The notes below the pieces were generated by a model, which worked only from the letters and a program-made list of their open reading frames with translations, was not told the DNA's origin and ran no database searches. A program made the position numbers and the translations under genes. From Gracilinema caldarium DSM 7334 (GTDB taxonomy: Bacteria; Spirochaetota; Spirochaetia; Treponematales; Breznakiellaceae), in the NCBI RefSeq assembly GCF_000219725.1, contig NC_015732.1:1240001-1304000 (forward strand): a DNA stretch of 64,000 bases. Reading direction: 5' to 3'. Positions 14,280 through 23,533 of the stretch are shown here, one piece after another. The first letter of the stretch is position 1; the number at the start of each line of letters is the position of its first letter.

Positions 14280-16646
14280 TCAGGTAAAGATTGATGGCTC
14301 AAAAAGGAGCTCAAAAGCCTCTGTTGCCTGTTCAATGCTATGAATGATCAGGGCTTCCCGAATATCCCGATCCAGTTCTTCAAGATCGTCCATATTTCCT
14401 TTTGGAATAATGACATCGGTTAAGCCGTTCCGGATAGCCGCCAAGAGTTTTTCCTTTAGACCGCCAATGGGAAGCACCCTGCCGGTCAGGGTTAACTCAC
14501 CGGTCATGGCAAACCCGCCTTTCACCGGTCGCTGACTAAGGGTAGAAAGGAGAGAAACTGCAAGGGTAATACCTGCTGAAGGCCCATCCTTTGGAATCGC
14601 CCCTTCAGGGACATGAATATGAAAGTCGGTTTTCCCGATATCTTCAATTGCCAGGGTTATTTTGGGACTGATACTTCTCAGGTAGGAGAGGGCTGTCCGG
14701 GCACTTTCCTTCATTACATCACCCAAATTACCGGTCATAATGAGCTCTCCCGAACCTTCAAAGGTAACCGTTTCTATGGGTAGTATGGTGCCTCCCGTTT
14801 CAGTCCAGGCAAGACCGTAGCAGACCCCAATCCGTTGTTCCTTGTATACCACATCGTGTTTGTATTTCCTTTTTCCAAGAAGGGTATCCAAAGTCGTAAG
14901 CCGGATTGTTTTTTTAAAATCCCCAATCGCCTTTTCTTTTCCGTATCCCTGTTCAACCGCAGACTTAGCCAGCTTTCTGATACAATGGGCAATTTCCCGT
15001 TCAAGGCCCCGAACCCCCGATTCCATGGTTCGATACCGAATGATATCTCGAATTGCCTCATCCTGAAATTTAACCGAAGCCTGAGCAAGTCCATGCTCTT
15101 CGAGCTGTTTGGGTATTAAGAATCTTTTTGCAATCTGCAGTTTTTCTCCCTCACCGTATCCAGGAATGTCGATGACCTCCATGCGGTCGAGTAAAGGGTG
15201 AGGAATCGTATGGAGCGAGTTAGCGGTGGCGATGAAAAGTACCTTCGAAAGATCATAGGGTACTTCCAAATAGTGGTCGGTAAAGGTTGAATTTTGTTCC
15301 GGGTCGAGTACTTCCAGCAAGGCCGATGCAGGGTCCCCTCGAAAATCGCTTGATAGTTTATCAATCTCATCAAGCAAAAAAACTGGATTTATAGATTTAG
15401 CTCTGCGCATGGATTGAATGATTTTTCCTGGTAAGGCTCCTACATAGGTTTTTCGGTGTCCGCGAATTTCAGCCTCATCCCGGACACCACCGAGGGAAAT
15501 ACGGACAAAATTCCTTCCCAGGGCTCGGGCCACTGATTTCCCAAGACTCGTTTTACCCGTACCAGGGGGACCTACAAAACAAAGAATAGGCCCCTTAATC
15601 TGGCTTGTAAGCTGACGGACTGCCAAATATTCAATAATCCGTTCCTTGGGCTTTTTCATATCATAGTGGTCCCGGTTCAGAATTTCCTCTGCCAGGGCAA
15701 GATCCGTTGAGTCAGTGGTAGCTTCATTCCAAGGAAGGTCGATGATCCATTCCAGGTACGTTCGCAGCACTCCCGCTTCAGGAGAAAGACTTTGGAGTTT
15801 TTTTAGGCGATTAAGCTCCTTCTTAGCTTTAGATAGCACTTCTTCTGGGGGATTTTTTGCTTCAAGGGCTTTTTCGATTTCGGTAAATTCATCTTCCCCC
15901 GTGTCACGGCCCAGTTCTTTATTTATTTCTTTAAGTTGTTCATTCAGGATATATTCACGTTGGGTCTTTTCCATGCGGCTTTTTACCTTACCGGTAATTT
16001 TCCGCTGTAGCGCAATGATTTCATTTTCCAGTTCCAGATGTTCAAGGAGAGTCTGGAGCCGTTTTTTGCTGTCATCGATTTCAAGTAGCTCAAGTTTCTT
16101 TTCTATTTTGATGGGTAAGGCATTGGCCGCCACATTGCAGAGTTTCTCCGCATTTTCTGCCCGCTCAACCGCAGCAAGCACTTCGGTGCTTATCTTTTTA
16201 GACAGTTCAGCGAATTGATTAAATGAGCGCTGTACTGCCCGCATAAGTGCTTCGATCTCTGCCGATTCCCCTTCTAAAACCGGGATTCCCTGAATTGGTT
16301 GTACGGTGACAAGGCGCACCTGGTCCAGTAATGAACTAGTCCCGATTCGTCCCCGATATTCACCATGTAAAACTACCCGATAAGAGCCATCGGGTAGTTT
16401 TAACTGTTGAACGATATGAGCAACTGTCCCAGTCGGATAGGTATCTTCATCGTTTGTAGTATCTTTGCGACAAGCTGCAAAAAGCCGCTGATCCCGCTTC
16501 AGAGCCTCTTCCAGGGCTTTAATCCCGGCAGGATAGGTAATAAAGAGGGGGATCATGGTATGGGGAAAGACAACGAACTCCCTCACCGGCATGAGAGGGA
16601 GTTCATCCTTGGAATTCCTGCTTTTGAATGCAGAAAGGAGACTCAT
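14280..16646 (-). CDS. lon: ATP-dependent protease Lon
   Basis: This 788-residue LonA protease has the LAN substrate-binding domain (residues 17-205), a long coiled-coil, the AAA+ module with Walker [10 protein letters not shown] near residue 356 and Walker [11 protein letters not shown], and the protease domain with catalytic Ser in [10 protein letters not shown] near residue 688 and the partner Lys in [10 protein letters not shown]. It degrades misfolded and regulatory proteins in the cytoplasm. Length is typical. Its ATG overlaps the clpX stop by four bases, so clpP, clpX and lon form a tightly coupled unit. It converges on the glycosyltransferase gene with 32 bases between stops; that gap holds a small hairpin without a T-run. 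Confidence 0.97.
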   Translation of the reverse strand: MSLLSAFKSRNSKDELPLMPVREFVVFPHTMIPLFITYPAGIKALEEALKRDQRLFAACRKDTTNDEDTYPTGTVAHIVQQLKLPDGSYRVVLHGEYRGRIGTSSLLDQVRLVTVQPIQGIPVLEGESAEIEALMRAVQRSFNQFAELSKKISTEVLAAVERAENAEKLCNVAANALPIKIEKKLELLEIDDSKKRLQTLLEHLELENEIIALQRKITGKVKSRMEKTQREYILNEQLKEINKELGRDTGEDEFTEIEKALEAKNPPEEVLSKAKKELNRLKKLQSLSPEAGVLRTYLEWIIDLPWNEATTDSTDLALAEEILNRDHYDMKKPKERIIEYLAVRQLTSQIKGPILCFVGPPGTGKTSLGKSVARALGRNFVRISLGGVRDEAEIRGHRKTYVGALPGKIIQSMRRAKSINPVFLLDEIDKLSSDFRGDPASALLEVLDPEQNSTFTDHYLEVPYDLSKVLFIATANSLHTIPHPLLDRMEVIDIPGYGEGEKLQIAKRFLIPKQLEEHGLAQASVKFQDEAIRDIIRYRTMESGVRGLEREIAHCIRKLAKSAVEQGYGKEKAIGDFKKTIRLTTLDTLLGKRKYKHDVVYKEQRIGVCYGLAWTETGGTILPIETVTFEGSGELIMTGNLGDVMKESARTALSYLRSISPKITLAIEDIGKTDFHIHVPEGAIPKDGPSAGITLAVSLLSTLSQRPVKGGFAMTGELTLTGRVLPIGGLKEKLLAAIRNGLTDVIIPKGNMDDLEELDRDIREALIIHSIEQATEAFELLFEPSIFT

Positions 16647-17896
16647 GCGCTTTTCTGAAGAGGTATTATTTCAGGACGTTCTGATTTCAGAACCACATCC
16701 TTAGTGACCACTACCCGTTTTTTCCCCTCAAGAGAAGGTATTTCAAACATGATATCGGTCATCATCCGTTCTACAATAGCACGCAGTCCCCGGGCTCCGG
16801 TTTTCTGTTTGATCGCAGTGTCGGCGATAGCATCGATAGCTTCTTCGGTGAAAACCAGCTCTACATCATCGATGGCAAGGGATGCCTGATATTGTTTCAG
16901 GATAGCATTCCGAGGTTCGGTAATAATTCGTTTTAGATCCTCTTTCTTAAGGTCATCCAGGGTGACTGTAATGGGGAGCCGTCCGATAAATTCGGGAATC
17001 ATACCGAAGCGGATTAAATCATCGGGATGCAAATTACTGTAGAGTTCTTGCAGGTTCTTATCTTTCCGTTCCCGTACATCAGCGCCAAAGCCCAGTGGAT
17101 GCTGGGATATTCGCTGTTCAATGAATTTGTCCAACCCGACAAAGGCTCCCCCGCAGATAAAGAGAATATTGGTGGTGTCGATGCGGATCATTTCCTGATT
17201 TGGATGTTTTCGCCCACCCTGAGGAGGTACGGAAGCAATGGTCCCTTCGATGATTTTAAGCAGGGCCTGTTGGACACCCTCACCGGATACATCCCGGGTT
17301 ATCGAAACATTCTCGCCTTTCCGGGCAATCTTATCAATTTCATCAATATAGACGATGCCCCGCTCTGCGGCTGCAATGTTTCCCCCCGCATTCTGAATCA
17401 GTTTGAGGAGGATGTTTTCTACGTCCTCACCGACATATCCAGCCTCAGTGAGGGTGGTGGCATCCGCAATAGCAAAGGGAACCTTGAGCTTCCGCGCCAG
17501 GGTCTTTGCCAGGAGTGTTTTACCGGTACCGGTCGGTCCAATAAGGAGCACATTGGATTTTTCTATTTCAACGTCATCCGGTGTTTTTGCAGGGTTCGCT
17601 ATTCGCTTATAATGATTATACACCGCCACAGAAAGGGCCTTTTTGGCCGCATCCTGACCAATAATAAACTGGTCCAGGTAGTCCTTAATTTCCCTTGGTG
17701 TAGGGATATCCCCGGTAAACTGGGTTGAAAGGTCATGATCTTCTTCTGCAAGAATTTTCTGACAGACCTCGACACATTCGTCGCAGATATAGATATCGTT
17801 CGGACCGGCAATAAGACGCCGGGCCATGTCAGCACTCTTACCGCAGAAAGAGCAGGATCGTTCGTGTATTCCAGAGCCATTACGAAGCCGTGCCAT
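16643..17896 (-). CDS. clpX: ATP-dependent Clp protease ATPase subunit ClpX
   Basis: This 417-residue unfoldase has an N-terminal C4 zinc-binding domain (CSFCGKS and CDECVEVC), Walker [16 protein letters not shown] near residue 118, Walker [11 protein letters not shown], and the LGFGA loop region that contacts ClpP. It unfolds tagged proteins and feeds them to ClpP. Its start lies inside the last 17 bases of clpP, so translation is probably coupled; GGGAG lies five bases before the ATG. The following lon gene overlaps its stop. Confidence 0.97.
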   Translation of the reverse strand: MARLRNGSGIHERSCSFCGKSADMARRLIAGPNDIYICDECVEVCQKILAEEDHDLSTQFTGDIPTPREIKDYLDQFIIGQDAAKKALSVAVYNHYKRIANPAKTPDDVEIEKSNVLLIGPTGTGKTLLAKTLARKLKVPFAIADATTLTEAGYVGEDVENILLKLIQNAGGNIAAAERGIVYIDEIDKIARKGENVSITRDVSGEGVQQALLKIIEGTIASVPPQGGRKHPNQEMIRIDTTNILFICGGAFVGLDKFIEQRISQHPLGFGADVRERKDKNLQELYSNLHPDDLIRFGMIPEFIGRLPITVTLDDLKKEDLKRIITEPRNAILKQYQASLAIDDVELVFTEEAIDAIADTAIKQKTGARGLRAIVERMMTDIMFEIPSLEGKKRVVVTKDVVLKSERPEIIPLQKSA

Positions 17897-18494
17897 GTTT
17901 CTCCCTCGTCAGAATTTTGTCTGCTACGCCGTAAGCAACCGCATCCTGGGCAGACATGAAGAAATCCCGTTCCATATCCTGGGCTATCTGCGCTTCAGTT
18001 TTACCGGTATGTTTTGCAAAGTATTCGATGGTCAGTTTTTTTAGTCGACCAATTTCTTTAGCCTGTATACCAATATCCTTTGCCTGCCCTTGGGCACCAC
18101 CCCAGGGCTGGTGAATGAGGATTCGGGAAGAGGGGAGGGCAAAACGTTTCCCCGCAGTTCCCGCTGCGAGAATGAGGGCGGCCATGCTTGCAGCCTGTCC
18201 GAGACAGATGGTCTGGACAGCGCATTTAATGTACTGCATGGTATCATAAATCGCCAGCCCCGCAGTAACGGAACCACCCGGTGAATTTATGTACAGACTA
18301 ATATCCTTTTCAGGATCCTGGCCTTCAAGGAAGAGCATCTGGGCAACTACCAGATCGGCGGTGACATCGTTAATTTCACCATCCAAAAAGATAATTCTAT
18401 CCTTGAGCAACCGGGAATAAATATCATAGGATCGTTCACCAATGCCGGTCTGTTCTACGACGATCGGTACCAAATTATTCATCTGTTCATTCAT
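17880..18494 (-). CDS. clpP: ATP-dependent Clp protease proteolytic subunit ClpP
   Basis: This 204-residue serine peptidase forms the double-heptamer chamber used by ClpX. The catalytic triad can be placed at Ser in [11 protein letters not shown] (about residue 101), His in [12 protein letters not shown] (about 126) and Asp in MERDFFMSA (about 175). The N-terminus [22 protein letters not shown] is canonical. It follows tig by nine bases and overlaps clpX, in the widely conserved order tig-clpP-clpX-lon. Confidence 0.97.
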   Translation of the reverse strand: MNEQMNNLVPIVVEQTGIGERSYDIYSRLLKDRIIFLDGEINDVTADLVVAQMLFLEGQDPEKDISLYINSPGGSVTAGLAIYDTMQYIKCAVQTICLGQAASMAALILAAGTAGKRFALPSSRILIHQPWGGAQGQAKDIGIQAKEIGRLKKLTIEYFAKHTGKTEAQIAQDMERDFFMSAQDAVAYGVADKILTREKHGTAS

Positions 18495-18503
18495 GGGTAT
18501 AAT

Positions 18504-19871
18504 TTACCTATTATTTCCCATCAGGTCCAGATATTTCTGCTTCTTTCCCTTTTTCACCTTTGCCTCTGCGATGAGGGTGTCAAAGAGTTTTCGCTCTTTT
18601 ATATCTTCCCTGAGGTATTCCTTCATCTGATCCTGTTCGTAATACTTCTTAACCTCATCGATAGAGGTATTCATGCCCTCTGCCATGGACTGCATTTCTG
18701 CTTCCAGTTCCTCATCGGTGGCGGTGATGCCCAGGTCCTTAATGAGGGTATCCACAATGAGCCGGCTTTTAAGTGCCTTTTCTACATCGGGCCGCCATTC
18801 AGCAAGCATATCTTCATAGCTCTTACCCATGGACTGAATGATAGAAAGGAGCTGATCTTCGCTGGAGTTAAAGCGGCGGGCCAAATTGCGCCACCGGCTT
18901 TCCAGTTCTAGCCGGATCATGGATTCGGGAAGGTCAATCTGGGTGGTGGTAAGAACCTTCTCCAGGATATCATTGACCTTGAGTTCTCTTAGCCGCTGTT
19001 CAAGGGTTTTTTCCAGATTCTTTTTAAGGTCCGCCTTGAGCTCCGCCAGGGTCTTGTATTTTTCATTCACGTCCTGGGCAAAGTCATCATCCAGATCGGG
19101 AAGTTTCTTTTCCTTTATGGCAGTGACGGTAACCGAAATGGTCTTGGTTTTCCCGGCAAGTTCGGGGTATTCAAAGTCTGCAGGGAAGGTTTTGGTTATA
19201 ACCTTTGTTTCACCTTTTTTCATACCGATGATATCATCATCAATCTTATAAATATTAGCTCCCGAACCTACGGTAAATACAAAGTCCTGCCGTTCGCTTC
19301 CCTTGATGACTTCTTTATTTTCATCAAGCTCAGCATAGTTGATGGTTACCACATCGTTCTTAGCAACCACAGCGCCCTCGCTCTTATCGATCACGATGGC
19401 ATTCCGTTCCTGAAGCTGTTCCAGTTCCCGCTTTACGTCATCATCGGTTACTTCGACTACAGGGCTTTCGATTTCAATACCCTTCCAGGAACCAACGGTA
19501 ACCGTGGGGAATACATCGTATTTGACGGTAAAGGTAAGATCCTTCTGTAAATCGAGAACCGGTTCTTCTACGAGTTCAGGCTGTGCATAGGCAATAGGTT
19601 TATCCTGGGCAGGAAAATCTTCTGCGTCGAAGAGCTCATGCAGCGCTTTTTCGAGGATACGGCCGAGAGCATCCGCTTTGAGCCCTTCACCGAGTTTTCG
19701 TTCAACGATATCTTTGGGAGCCTTGCCCTTCCGGAAGCCGGGTAACTGGATATTCTTTGCATAATAGGCAACGAGATCGTCGTATTCTTTGCGTACATCC
19801 GCATTAGCAACGGTTGCGGTAAGTTGAACTTGAGAATGTTCTTTTCTGGTGATTTCTTTGGATACTACCAC
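18504..19871 (-). CDS. tig: Trigger factor
   Basis: This 455-residue ribosome-bound chaperone and peptidyl-prolyl isomerase has the N-terminal ribosome-binding domain with the GFRKGKAPKD signature near residue 45, an FKBP-type isomerase domain (residues about 150-245), and the helical C-terminal chaperone arms. A longer ORF begins at 19913, but the family N-terminus starts at VVSKEI, so the GTG at 19869-19871 is chosen; GAGG lies nine bases upstream. It heads the tig-clpP-clpX-lon series. A strong terminator lies between it and the tRNA-Gly gene upstream, so it likely has its own promoter in the short gap, which I could not identify. Confidence 0.95.
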   Translation of the reverse strand: MVVSKEITRKEHSQVQLTATVANADVRKEYDDLVAYYAKNIQLPGFRKGKAPKDIVERKLGEGLKADALGRILEKALHELFDAEDFPAQDKPIAYAQPELVEEPVLDLQKDLTFTVKYDVFPTVTVGSWKGIEIESPVVEVTDDDVKRELEQLQERNAIVIDKSEGAVVAKNDVVTINYAELDENKEVIKGSERQDFVFTVGSGANIYKIDDDIIGMKKGETKVITKTFPADFEYPELAGKTKTISVTVTAIKEKKLPDLDDDFAQDVNEKYKTLAELKADLKKNLEKTLEQRLRELKVNDILEKVLTTTQIDLPESMIRLELESRWRNLARRFNSSEDQLLSIIQSMGKSYEDMLAEWRPDVEKALKSRLIVDTLIKDLGITATDEELEAEMQSMAEGMNTSIDEVKKYYEQDQMKEYLREDIKERKLFDTLIAEAKVKKGKKQKYLDLMGNNR

Positions 19872-19936
19872 GGTATTTCCTCTTTGTGTGGGATATTGCG
19901 CCAGATAATCCATAATCAGGATAATTTGACGTAGTA

Positions 19937-19993
19937 ATAAAAAAGGCGATTCGAAACATTCGCTTCGCCGCAGCGTATGTTCCGGATCGCCTT
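19937..19993 (-). terminator. Terminator after the tRNA-Leu/tRNA-Gly unit
   Basis: The 17-base arms 19943-19959 and 19977-19993 pair except for one mismatch and one G-U, enclosing a smaller GC-rich hairpin, then six T's on the minus strand. It should separate tRNA transcription from tig. Confidence 0.75.
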
Positions 19994-20001
19994 CCGTTAA
20001 G

Positions 20002-20073
20002 AGCGGGAAACGGGAGTCGGACCCGCGACATCCACCTTGGCAAGGTGGCGCTCTACCACTGAGCTATTCCCGC
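20002..20073 (-). tRNA. tRNA-Gly (GCC), copy 1
   Basis: A minus-strand cloverleaf with acceptor GCGGGAA/TTCCCGC, anticodon stem CCACC/GGTGG with loop TTGCCAA and anticodon GCC, and T-loop TCCGACT. It is identical to the copy at 20405-20476. CCA is not encoded. Confidence 0.95.
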
Positions 20074-20120
20074 ATAACAGTTGCTCCTGGGCCTTCTGTG
20101 CCTGCTCCACAGATTCAGCA

Positions 20121-20201
20121 TGCGAGAGAAGGGATTTGAACCCTTACGCCGGAGGCACTAGATCCTAAGTCTAGCGTGTCTACCAATTTCACCACTCTCG
20201 C
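20121..20201 (-). tRNA. tRNA-Leu (TAG)
   Basis: A minus-strand 81-base tRNA with acceptor GCGAGAG/CTCTCGC, anticodon loop CTTAGGA (anticodon TAG) and the long variable arm TGCCTCCGGCG expected of leucine tRNAs. It shares a predicted promoter at 20257-20285 with tRNA-Gly copy 1. Confidence 0.95.
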
Positions 20202-20256
20202 GTCCCAACACAGCGGTCTCCAGCGATGCATCTGAAAGGCACCACAGATCGTTAAA

Positions 20257-20285
20257 ATAATAACGAAAAGGTCAGCCTATGTCAA
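20257..20285 (-). promoter_or_regulatory. Sigma-70 promoter of tRNA-Leu and tRNA-Gly
   Basis: On the minus strand TTGACA (20280-20285), 17 bases, TATTAT (20257-20262), close to consensus. Transcription would start about 50 bases before tRNA-Leu. Confidence 0.75.
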
Positions 20286-20370
20286 GAGGCCGCAAATTTT
20301 TCAACTACCTATTGGTGAAATTGCAGACTTCCTGTCCAGCAAAGCATCTGCACGGAAGCTGTCAGAAGCT

Positions 20371-20401
20371 ATAAAAAAGGACCATCCTTTGGATAGTCCT
20401 T
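20371..20401 (-). terminator. Terminator after the tRNA-His/Arg/Lys/Gly unit
   Basis: AAGGACTATCC and GGATGGTCCTT pair over 11 positions with one G-U around AAA, followed by a T-run on the minus strand. It begins three bases after tRNA-Gly copy 2. Confidence 0.85.
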
Positions 20402-20404
20402 AAA

Positions 20405-20476
20405 AGCGGGAAACGGGAGTCGGACCCGCGACATCCACCTTGGCAAGGTGGCGCTCTACCACTGAGCTATTCCCGC
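20405..20476 (-). tRNA. tRNA-Gly (GCC), copy 2
   Basis: Identical in all 72 bases to copy 1 at 20002-20073, with anticodon GCC. It is the last gene of the four-tRNA unit. Confidence 0.95.
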
Positions 20477-20484
20477 AAAAATCA

Positions 20485-20557
20485 TGAGCCGCGAAGGGTT
20501 CGAACCTTCGACCCGCAGATTAAGAGTCTGCTGCTCTGCCAGCTGAGCTAGCGGCCC
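20485..20557 (-). tRNA. tRNA-Lys (CTT)
   Basis: A minus-strand cloverleaf with acceptor GGGCCGC/GCGGCTC, anticodon stem CAGA/TCTG with anticodon CTT, T-arm GAAGG-TTCGAAC-CCTTC. A second lysine tRNA with TTT anticodon lies at 62254-62326, so both lysine codons have dedicated tRNAs. Confidence 0.95.
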
Positions 20558-20606
20558 AAAAACCATACCTGCATAATTGCGTTCGTCATGAGTGATAGAA
20601 CACTCC

Positions 20607-20680
20607 TGCGTCCGGAGGGATTCGAACCCCCGGCCTACGGATTCGAAGTCCGTCGCTCTATCCAGCTGAGCTACGAACGC
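20607..20680 (-). tRNA. tRNA-Arg (TCG)
   Basis: A minus-strand cloverleaf with acceptor GCGTTCG/CGGACGC (one G-U), anticodon loop CTTCGAA (anticodon TCG) and T-arm GGGGG-TTCGAAT-CCCTC. Confidence 0.95.
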
Positions 20681-20716
20681 ATGTATTGTCAGAGCGCCGG
20701 ATCCGAGAATCGGATG

Positions 20717-20790
20717 GGTGGATGACGGGGCTCGAACCCGCGACACCCAGATCCACAGTCTGGCGCTCTACCAACTGAGCTACATCCACC
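20717..20790 (-). tRNA. tRNA-His (GTG)
   Basis: A minus-strand cloverleaf with acceptor GTGGATG/CATCCAC plus the extra 5' G paired to C73 that marks histidine tRNAs. The anticodon is GTG. It is the first gene after the promoter at 20809-20837. Confidence 0.95.
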
Positions 20791-20808
20791 GTCGAACTGA
20801 CGGGGCCT

Positions 20809-20837
20809 ACTATGCCAATAAATGAGTATTTCGTCAA
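20809..20837 (-). promoter_or_regulatory. Sigma-70 promoter of the four-tRNA unit
   Basis: On the minus strand TTGACG (20832-20837), 17 bases, CATAGT (20809-20814). Transcription would run His-Arg-Lys-Gly. Confidence 0.65.
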
Positions 20838-20910
20838 GATGTTTTATCAATATTTTTTTTAAAATTTAATGCACTATCCACAGAAAGACGGTAAAAACGG
20901 ACATCACAAA

Positions 20911-21038
20911 GATCGTCCATGGGCAAGCCGTCATCGAGGTGGTTGACCATGGATAAGCCGGCATCACAGAGATCGTCCATGGGTAAGCGGGCATCGCAGC
21001 GATCGTCCATGGGTAAGCGGGCATCGCAGCGATCGTCC
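20911..21038. repeat. 30-bp tandem repeat upstream of the flg operon
   Basis: Four 30-bp units begin at 20911, 20941, 20971 and 21001, plus eight bases of a fifth. The last two full units are identical (GATCGTCCAT-GGGTAAGCGG-GCATCGCAGC); the first two are diverged, and traces of a fifth lie further upstream. Units are close to three helical turns long. The array fills most of the 318-base gap between the tRNA promoter and the sigma-28-type promoter of flgN. Short ORFs can be read through it on both strands, but neither has a convincing start signal, so I treat it as non-coding. Confidence 0.8.
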
Positions 21039-21057
21039 GGGCTTTTCAATAATTTGA

Positions 21058-21085
21058 TTAACCTGCGCCTTCATTCTGCCGATAG
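21058..21085 (+). promoter_or_regulatory. Sigma-28-type flagellar promoter of the flgN-csrA operon
   Basis: TTAA (21058-21061), 16 bases, GCCGATAG (21078-21085), close to the FliA consensus TAAA-N15-GCCGATAA. The predicted start near 21093 leaves a 16-base leader that includes GGAGG before the flgN-like ATG. The spacing equals that of both flaB promoters. Confidence 0.6.
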
Positions 21086-21108
21086 ACAATTAAAGGTGGA
21101 GGCTTTAT

Positions 21109-21630
21109 ATGAAAACCCTCGATGTGACCTACACGGATACAAAAGTTTATGAATGTATTGCTTTGCTGCAGAAAGAAATTGCCCTTCTTGAACGTCTCGC
21201 ATTCGCTCAGGATGTAGTAAGTCAGGCTGTATGTTCACGGGATTGGACCGATATAGATGCCCTCTTTAAAAGGCTTGATGAATATAATAAAGAATTTGAT
21301 GCCCTTGAAAAGGATCGTTCCCAGTTGTTTATCGAATTAAGTCAAGCACTGGGGTTTGACCAAGAAAAACCAGGGTTTTACGTGCTGGCTACCCGGCTCG
21401 ATCCAGAGAATCGCCGGCAAATGACCGACCTGTACCGTCGTCTTAAGCTTGATGTCCTTAAGATTCGGCTCTCCAATGATACACTACAGCACTATATCGC
21501 AACAAACCGGGCAGTCATTTCAGAATTTTTACAGGCTGCTTTCCCCGACCGGAAGGGAAAGCTCTATTCCCGCCATGGCAGGGAAATTCATGCGGAGATG
21601 CGCAGTATCGTTTTAGACCGCAGTTTTTAA
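21109..21630 (+). CDS. FlgN-like flagellar export chaperone
   Basis: This 173-residue helical protein starts the operon that continues with flgK and flgL. FlgN chaperones bind the C-termini of these two hook-filament junction proteins and deliver them to the export gate, and the gene is often next to them. Sequence support is the helical layout only: LLQKEIALLERLAFAQDVV, a charged middle (FDALEKDRSQLFIELSQAL) and amphipathic helices to the end. There is no strongly conserved motif to check, so the call rests mainly on position and size. GGAGG lies six bases before the ATG. Confidence 0.6.
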   Translation: MKTLDVTYTDTKVYECIALLQKEIALLERLAFAQDVVSQAVCSRDWTDIDALFKRLDEYNKEFDALEKDRSQLFIELSQALGFDQEKPGFYVLATRLDPENRRQMTDLYRRLKLDVLKIRLSNDTLQHYIATNRAVISEFLQAAFPDRKGKLYSRHGREIHAEMRSIVLDRSF

Positions 21631-21652
21631 TTGACATTGAGAGGAGTCACCC

Positions 21653-23530
21653 ATGCAGTCAACCTTTACGGGAGTAGAAATTGGAAAACGTTCCATGGTT
21701 GCCCATCAAACCGGCATGACTACCATTGGCCATAACCTGTCAAATGCTTCCACTGAAGGCTATTCCCGTCAGCGGGTTGAATTTTCTCCCTTTGAGCCGA
21801 TCTATCTTCCCGGCTTAAACCGGGAAGAAACTCCCGGCCAGATTGGTCAGGGAACGGTGGTTGAACGGATACAACGGGTCCGGGATGAGCTTCTTGATAA
21901 ACGGATCATTGCTCAGGGAAGTGGTGAGGGCTATTGGGATACCCGGGACAAATATGTTCTGCAACTGGAACGGCTCTATAATGAGCCTGCAGATGTTTCA
22001 ATCCGGGGGCGGATGGACGCCTTCTGGGATGCCTGGCAGGAACTTTCCCTGCATCCGGCGGATTCAGCGCCAAGAAAGGCGGTCATAGAACGGGGAAAGA
22101 CCCTTATCGACAGCATAAAAGAACGATACAAGGGGCTTACAAGCCTGCAAAACATGGCCGAGGAAGATATCCAGGGTACGGTAAAGCGGGTCAATGAATT
22201 GTCCCGCCAAATTGCCGGCTTGAATGAACAAATTCAGAAAATAAAAGCCCAGGGAGATAATCCCAACGACCTCTATGACCGGCGGGACCTCCTGGTAGAA
22301 AAGCTTTCCTCAATTATCGATATCACCACCGATTACCGGGATCCGGATGAGTTTATCATCCATACCGCTGGCAATGTGCTGGTTCAGGGGCGGATCGGCC
22401 GGCAGTTCGATCTAGTCTCTGGGATTGATACGGAAGGCTTTTCCCATGTGGTCTGGAAGGAATCCGGTGAAGAAGCCCATTTTGCAAGCGGCAGCCTCAA
22501 GGCCCTTATCGAAATGCGGGATGTTACCCTGAGAAACGAAATCCAAAGCCTGGACTCAATGACCATGAATTTTATCGATCTGGTTAACGAAGCCCATCGC
22601 CCGGGGTATGGTACCAACGGTAAAACCGGACTCGATTTCTTTACCGAGCACCCCTTTGTTACCAATGTGGCGGGTAACTATGACCGCAACGGCGATGGGG
22701 TCTATGACGCTACCTACATTTTCCGGATGACCGGCCAGAATAAACTGGACAGCCGGGCCCAGATTGGTCTTGAAGGTACTTTAAGCCTTTCCGGCCAGAG
22801 CGGTCTTGTTCAGGTTCCCTATTATGCGACCGACACGGTGGCCGATGTGGTCCGCCGGATCAATAATTCCGGTGCTGAAGTGGTGGCACGGCTGGACCGG
22901 GAAGGGCGGCTTACGCTGAAAGGAACCCCCGCCGCAGATCCGGCAAATCCGGATTTTGTTATTCGGCATGTGGAAGACTCAGGCCGTTTCCTCGAAGGCT
23001 ATGCGGGGCTCCTCCAGAACCGGGGCCCCGAGGGGGCCTTCCGCTGGGACCAGGCTGACAGTGCATTACAATTGCAGGGAACTGCTGCTGACTATGCGGT
23101 CGCCCCGATTGCCCATCCTTCGGGCTGGATCGAAGTAAACCCTGCGTTGGTCAAAGAACCCGCTTCCATCGCTTCCGGATACGGCGAAAATGGAAAGCCC
23201 GCAAATCCCGGTAATGGGGAGGCTGCCCTTGCCATAGCATCGATCAGGAATTCAGACGTGATGGTAGGAAAGCTCGGCACCTTCGATGACTATTTTGCCG
23301 ATGCGGTTGCCCGGGTCGGCCTTATGGGAGAGCAGAGCGACCGAGCCCTGGAAACCCAGAATCTCATTATGAAGCAGCTTAAGGATATGCGGGACTCCAT
23401 AAGCGGCGTTAATATTGATGAAGAGCTGTCTCAGATGATCAAGTACCAGCATGGATACGCCGCCGCGGCCCGGTTTATTTCGACAGTGAATGAAATGCTC
23501 GATACGATCATTAACCGCATGGGAGTGTAA
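21653..23530 (+). CDS. flgK: Flagellar hook-associated protein 1 FlgK
   Basis: This 625-residue protein forms the first ring of the hook-filament junction. The N-terminus has the rod/hook signature GHNLSNASTEGYSRQRVEF, the coiled segments needed for D0/D1 assembly follow, and the C-terminus NIDEELSQMIKYQHGYAAAA is the matching D0 helix. The central 250 residues are the variable surface domain. It is followed after three bases by flgL and preceded by the flgN-like gene. A weak GAGGAG Shine-Dalgarno is present. Confidence 0.96.
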   Translation: MQSTFTGVEIGKRSMVAHQTGMTTIGHNLSNASTEGYSRQRVEFSPFEPIYLPGLNREETPGQIGQGTVVERIQRVRDELLDKRIIAQGSGEGYWDTRDKYVLQLERLYNEPADVSIRGRMDAFWDAWQELSLHPADSAPRKAVIERGKTLIDSIKERYKGLTSLQNMAEEDIQGTVKRVNELSRQIAGLNEQIQKIKAQGDNPNDLYDRRDLLVEKLSSIIDITTDYRDPDEFIIHTAGNVLVQGRIGRQFDLVSGIDTEGFSHVVWKESGEEAHFASGSLKALIEMRDVTLRNEIQSLDSMTMNFIDLVNEAHRPGYGTNGKTGLDFFTEHPFVTNVAGNYDRNGDGVYDATYIFRMTGQNKLDSRAQIGLEGTLSLSGQSGLVQVPYYATDTVADVVRRINNSGAEVVARLDREGRLTLKGTPAADPANPDFVIRHVEDSGRFLEGYAGLLQNRGPEGAFRWDQADSALQLQGTAADYAVAPIAHPSGWIEVNPALVKEPASIASGYGENGKPANPGNGEAALAIASIRNSDVMVGKLGTFDDYFADAVARVGLMGEQSDRALETQNLIMKQLKDMRDSISGVNIDEELSQMIKYQHGYAAAARFISTVNEMLDTIINRMGV

Positions 23531-23533
23531 TAG

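Noticed and set aside
20456-20746. An open frame on the minus strand in the tRNA block
   Set aside because: It reads through the tRNA-His, Arg and Lys genes; the repeated FESVGRGFESL-type peptides are translations of tRNA T-arms.
20911-21038. A CRISPR-like array
   Set aside because: The repeats are contiguous with no unique spacers and there are no cas genes.
20834-21049. A possible peptide with ten-residue repeats (MDDRCDARLP) from the tandem repeat
   Set aside because: It needs a TTG start without a Shine-Dalgarno, and a matching open frame exists on the other strand simply because the unit is 30 bases. I keep it as non-coding.
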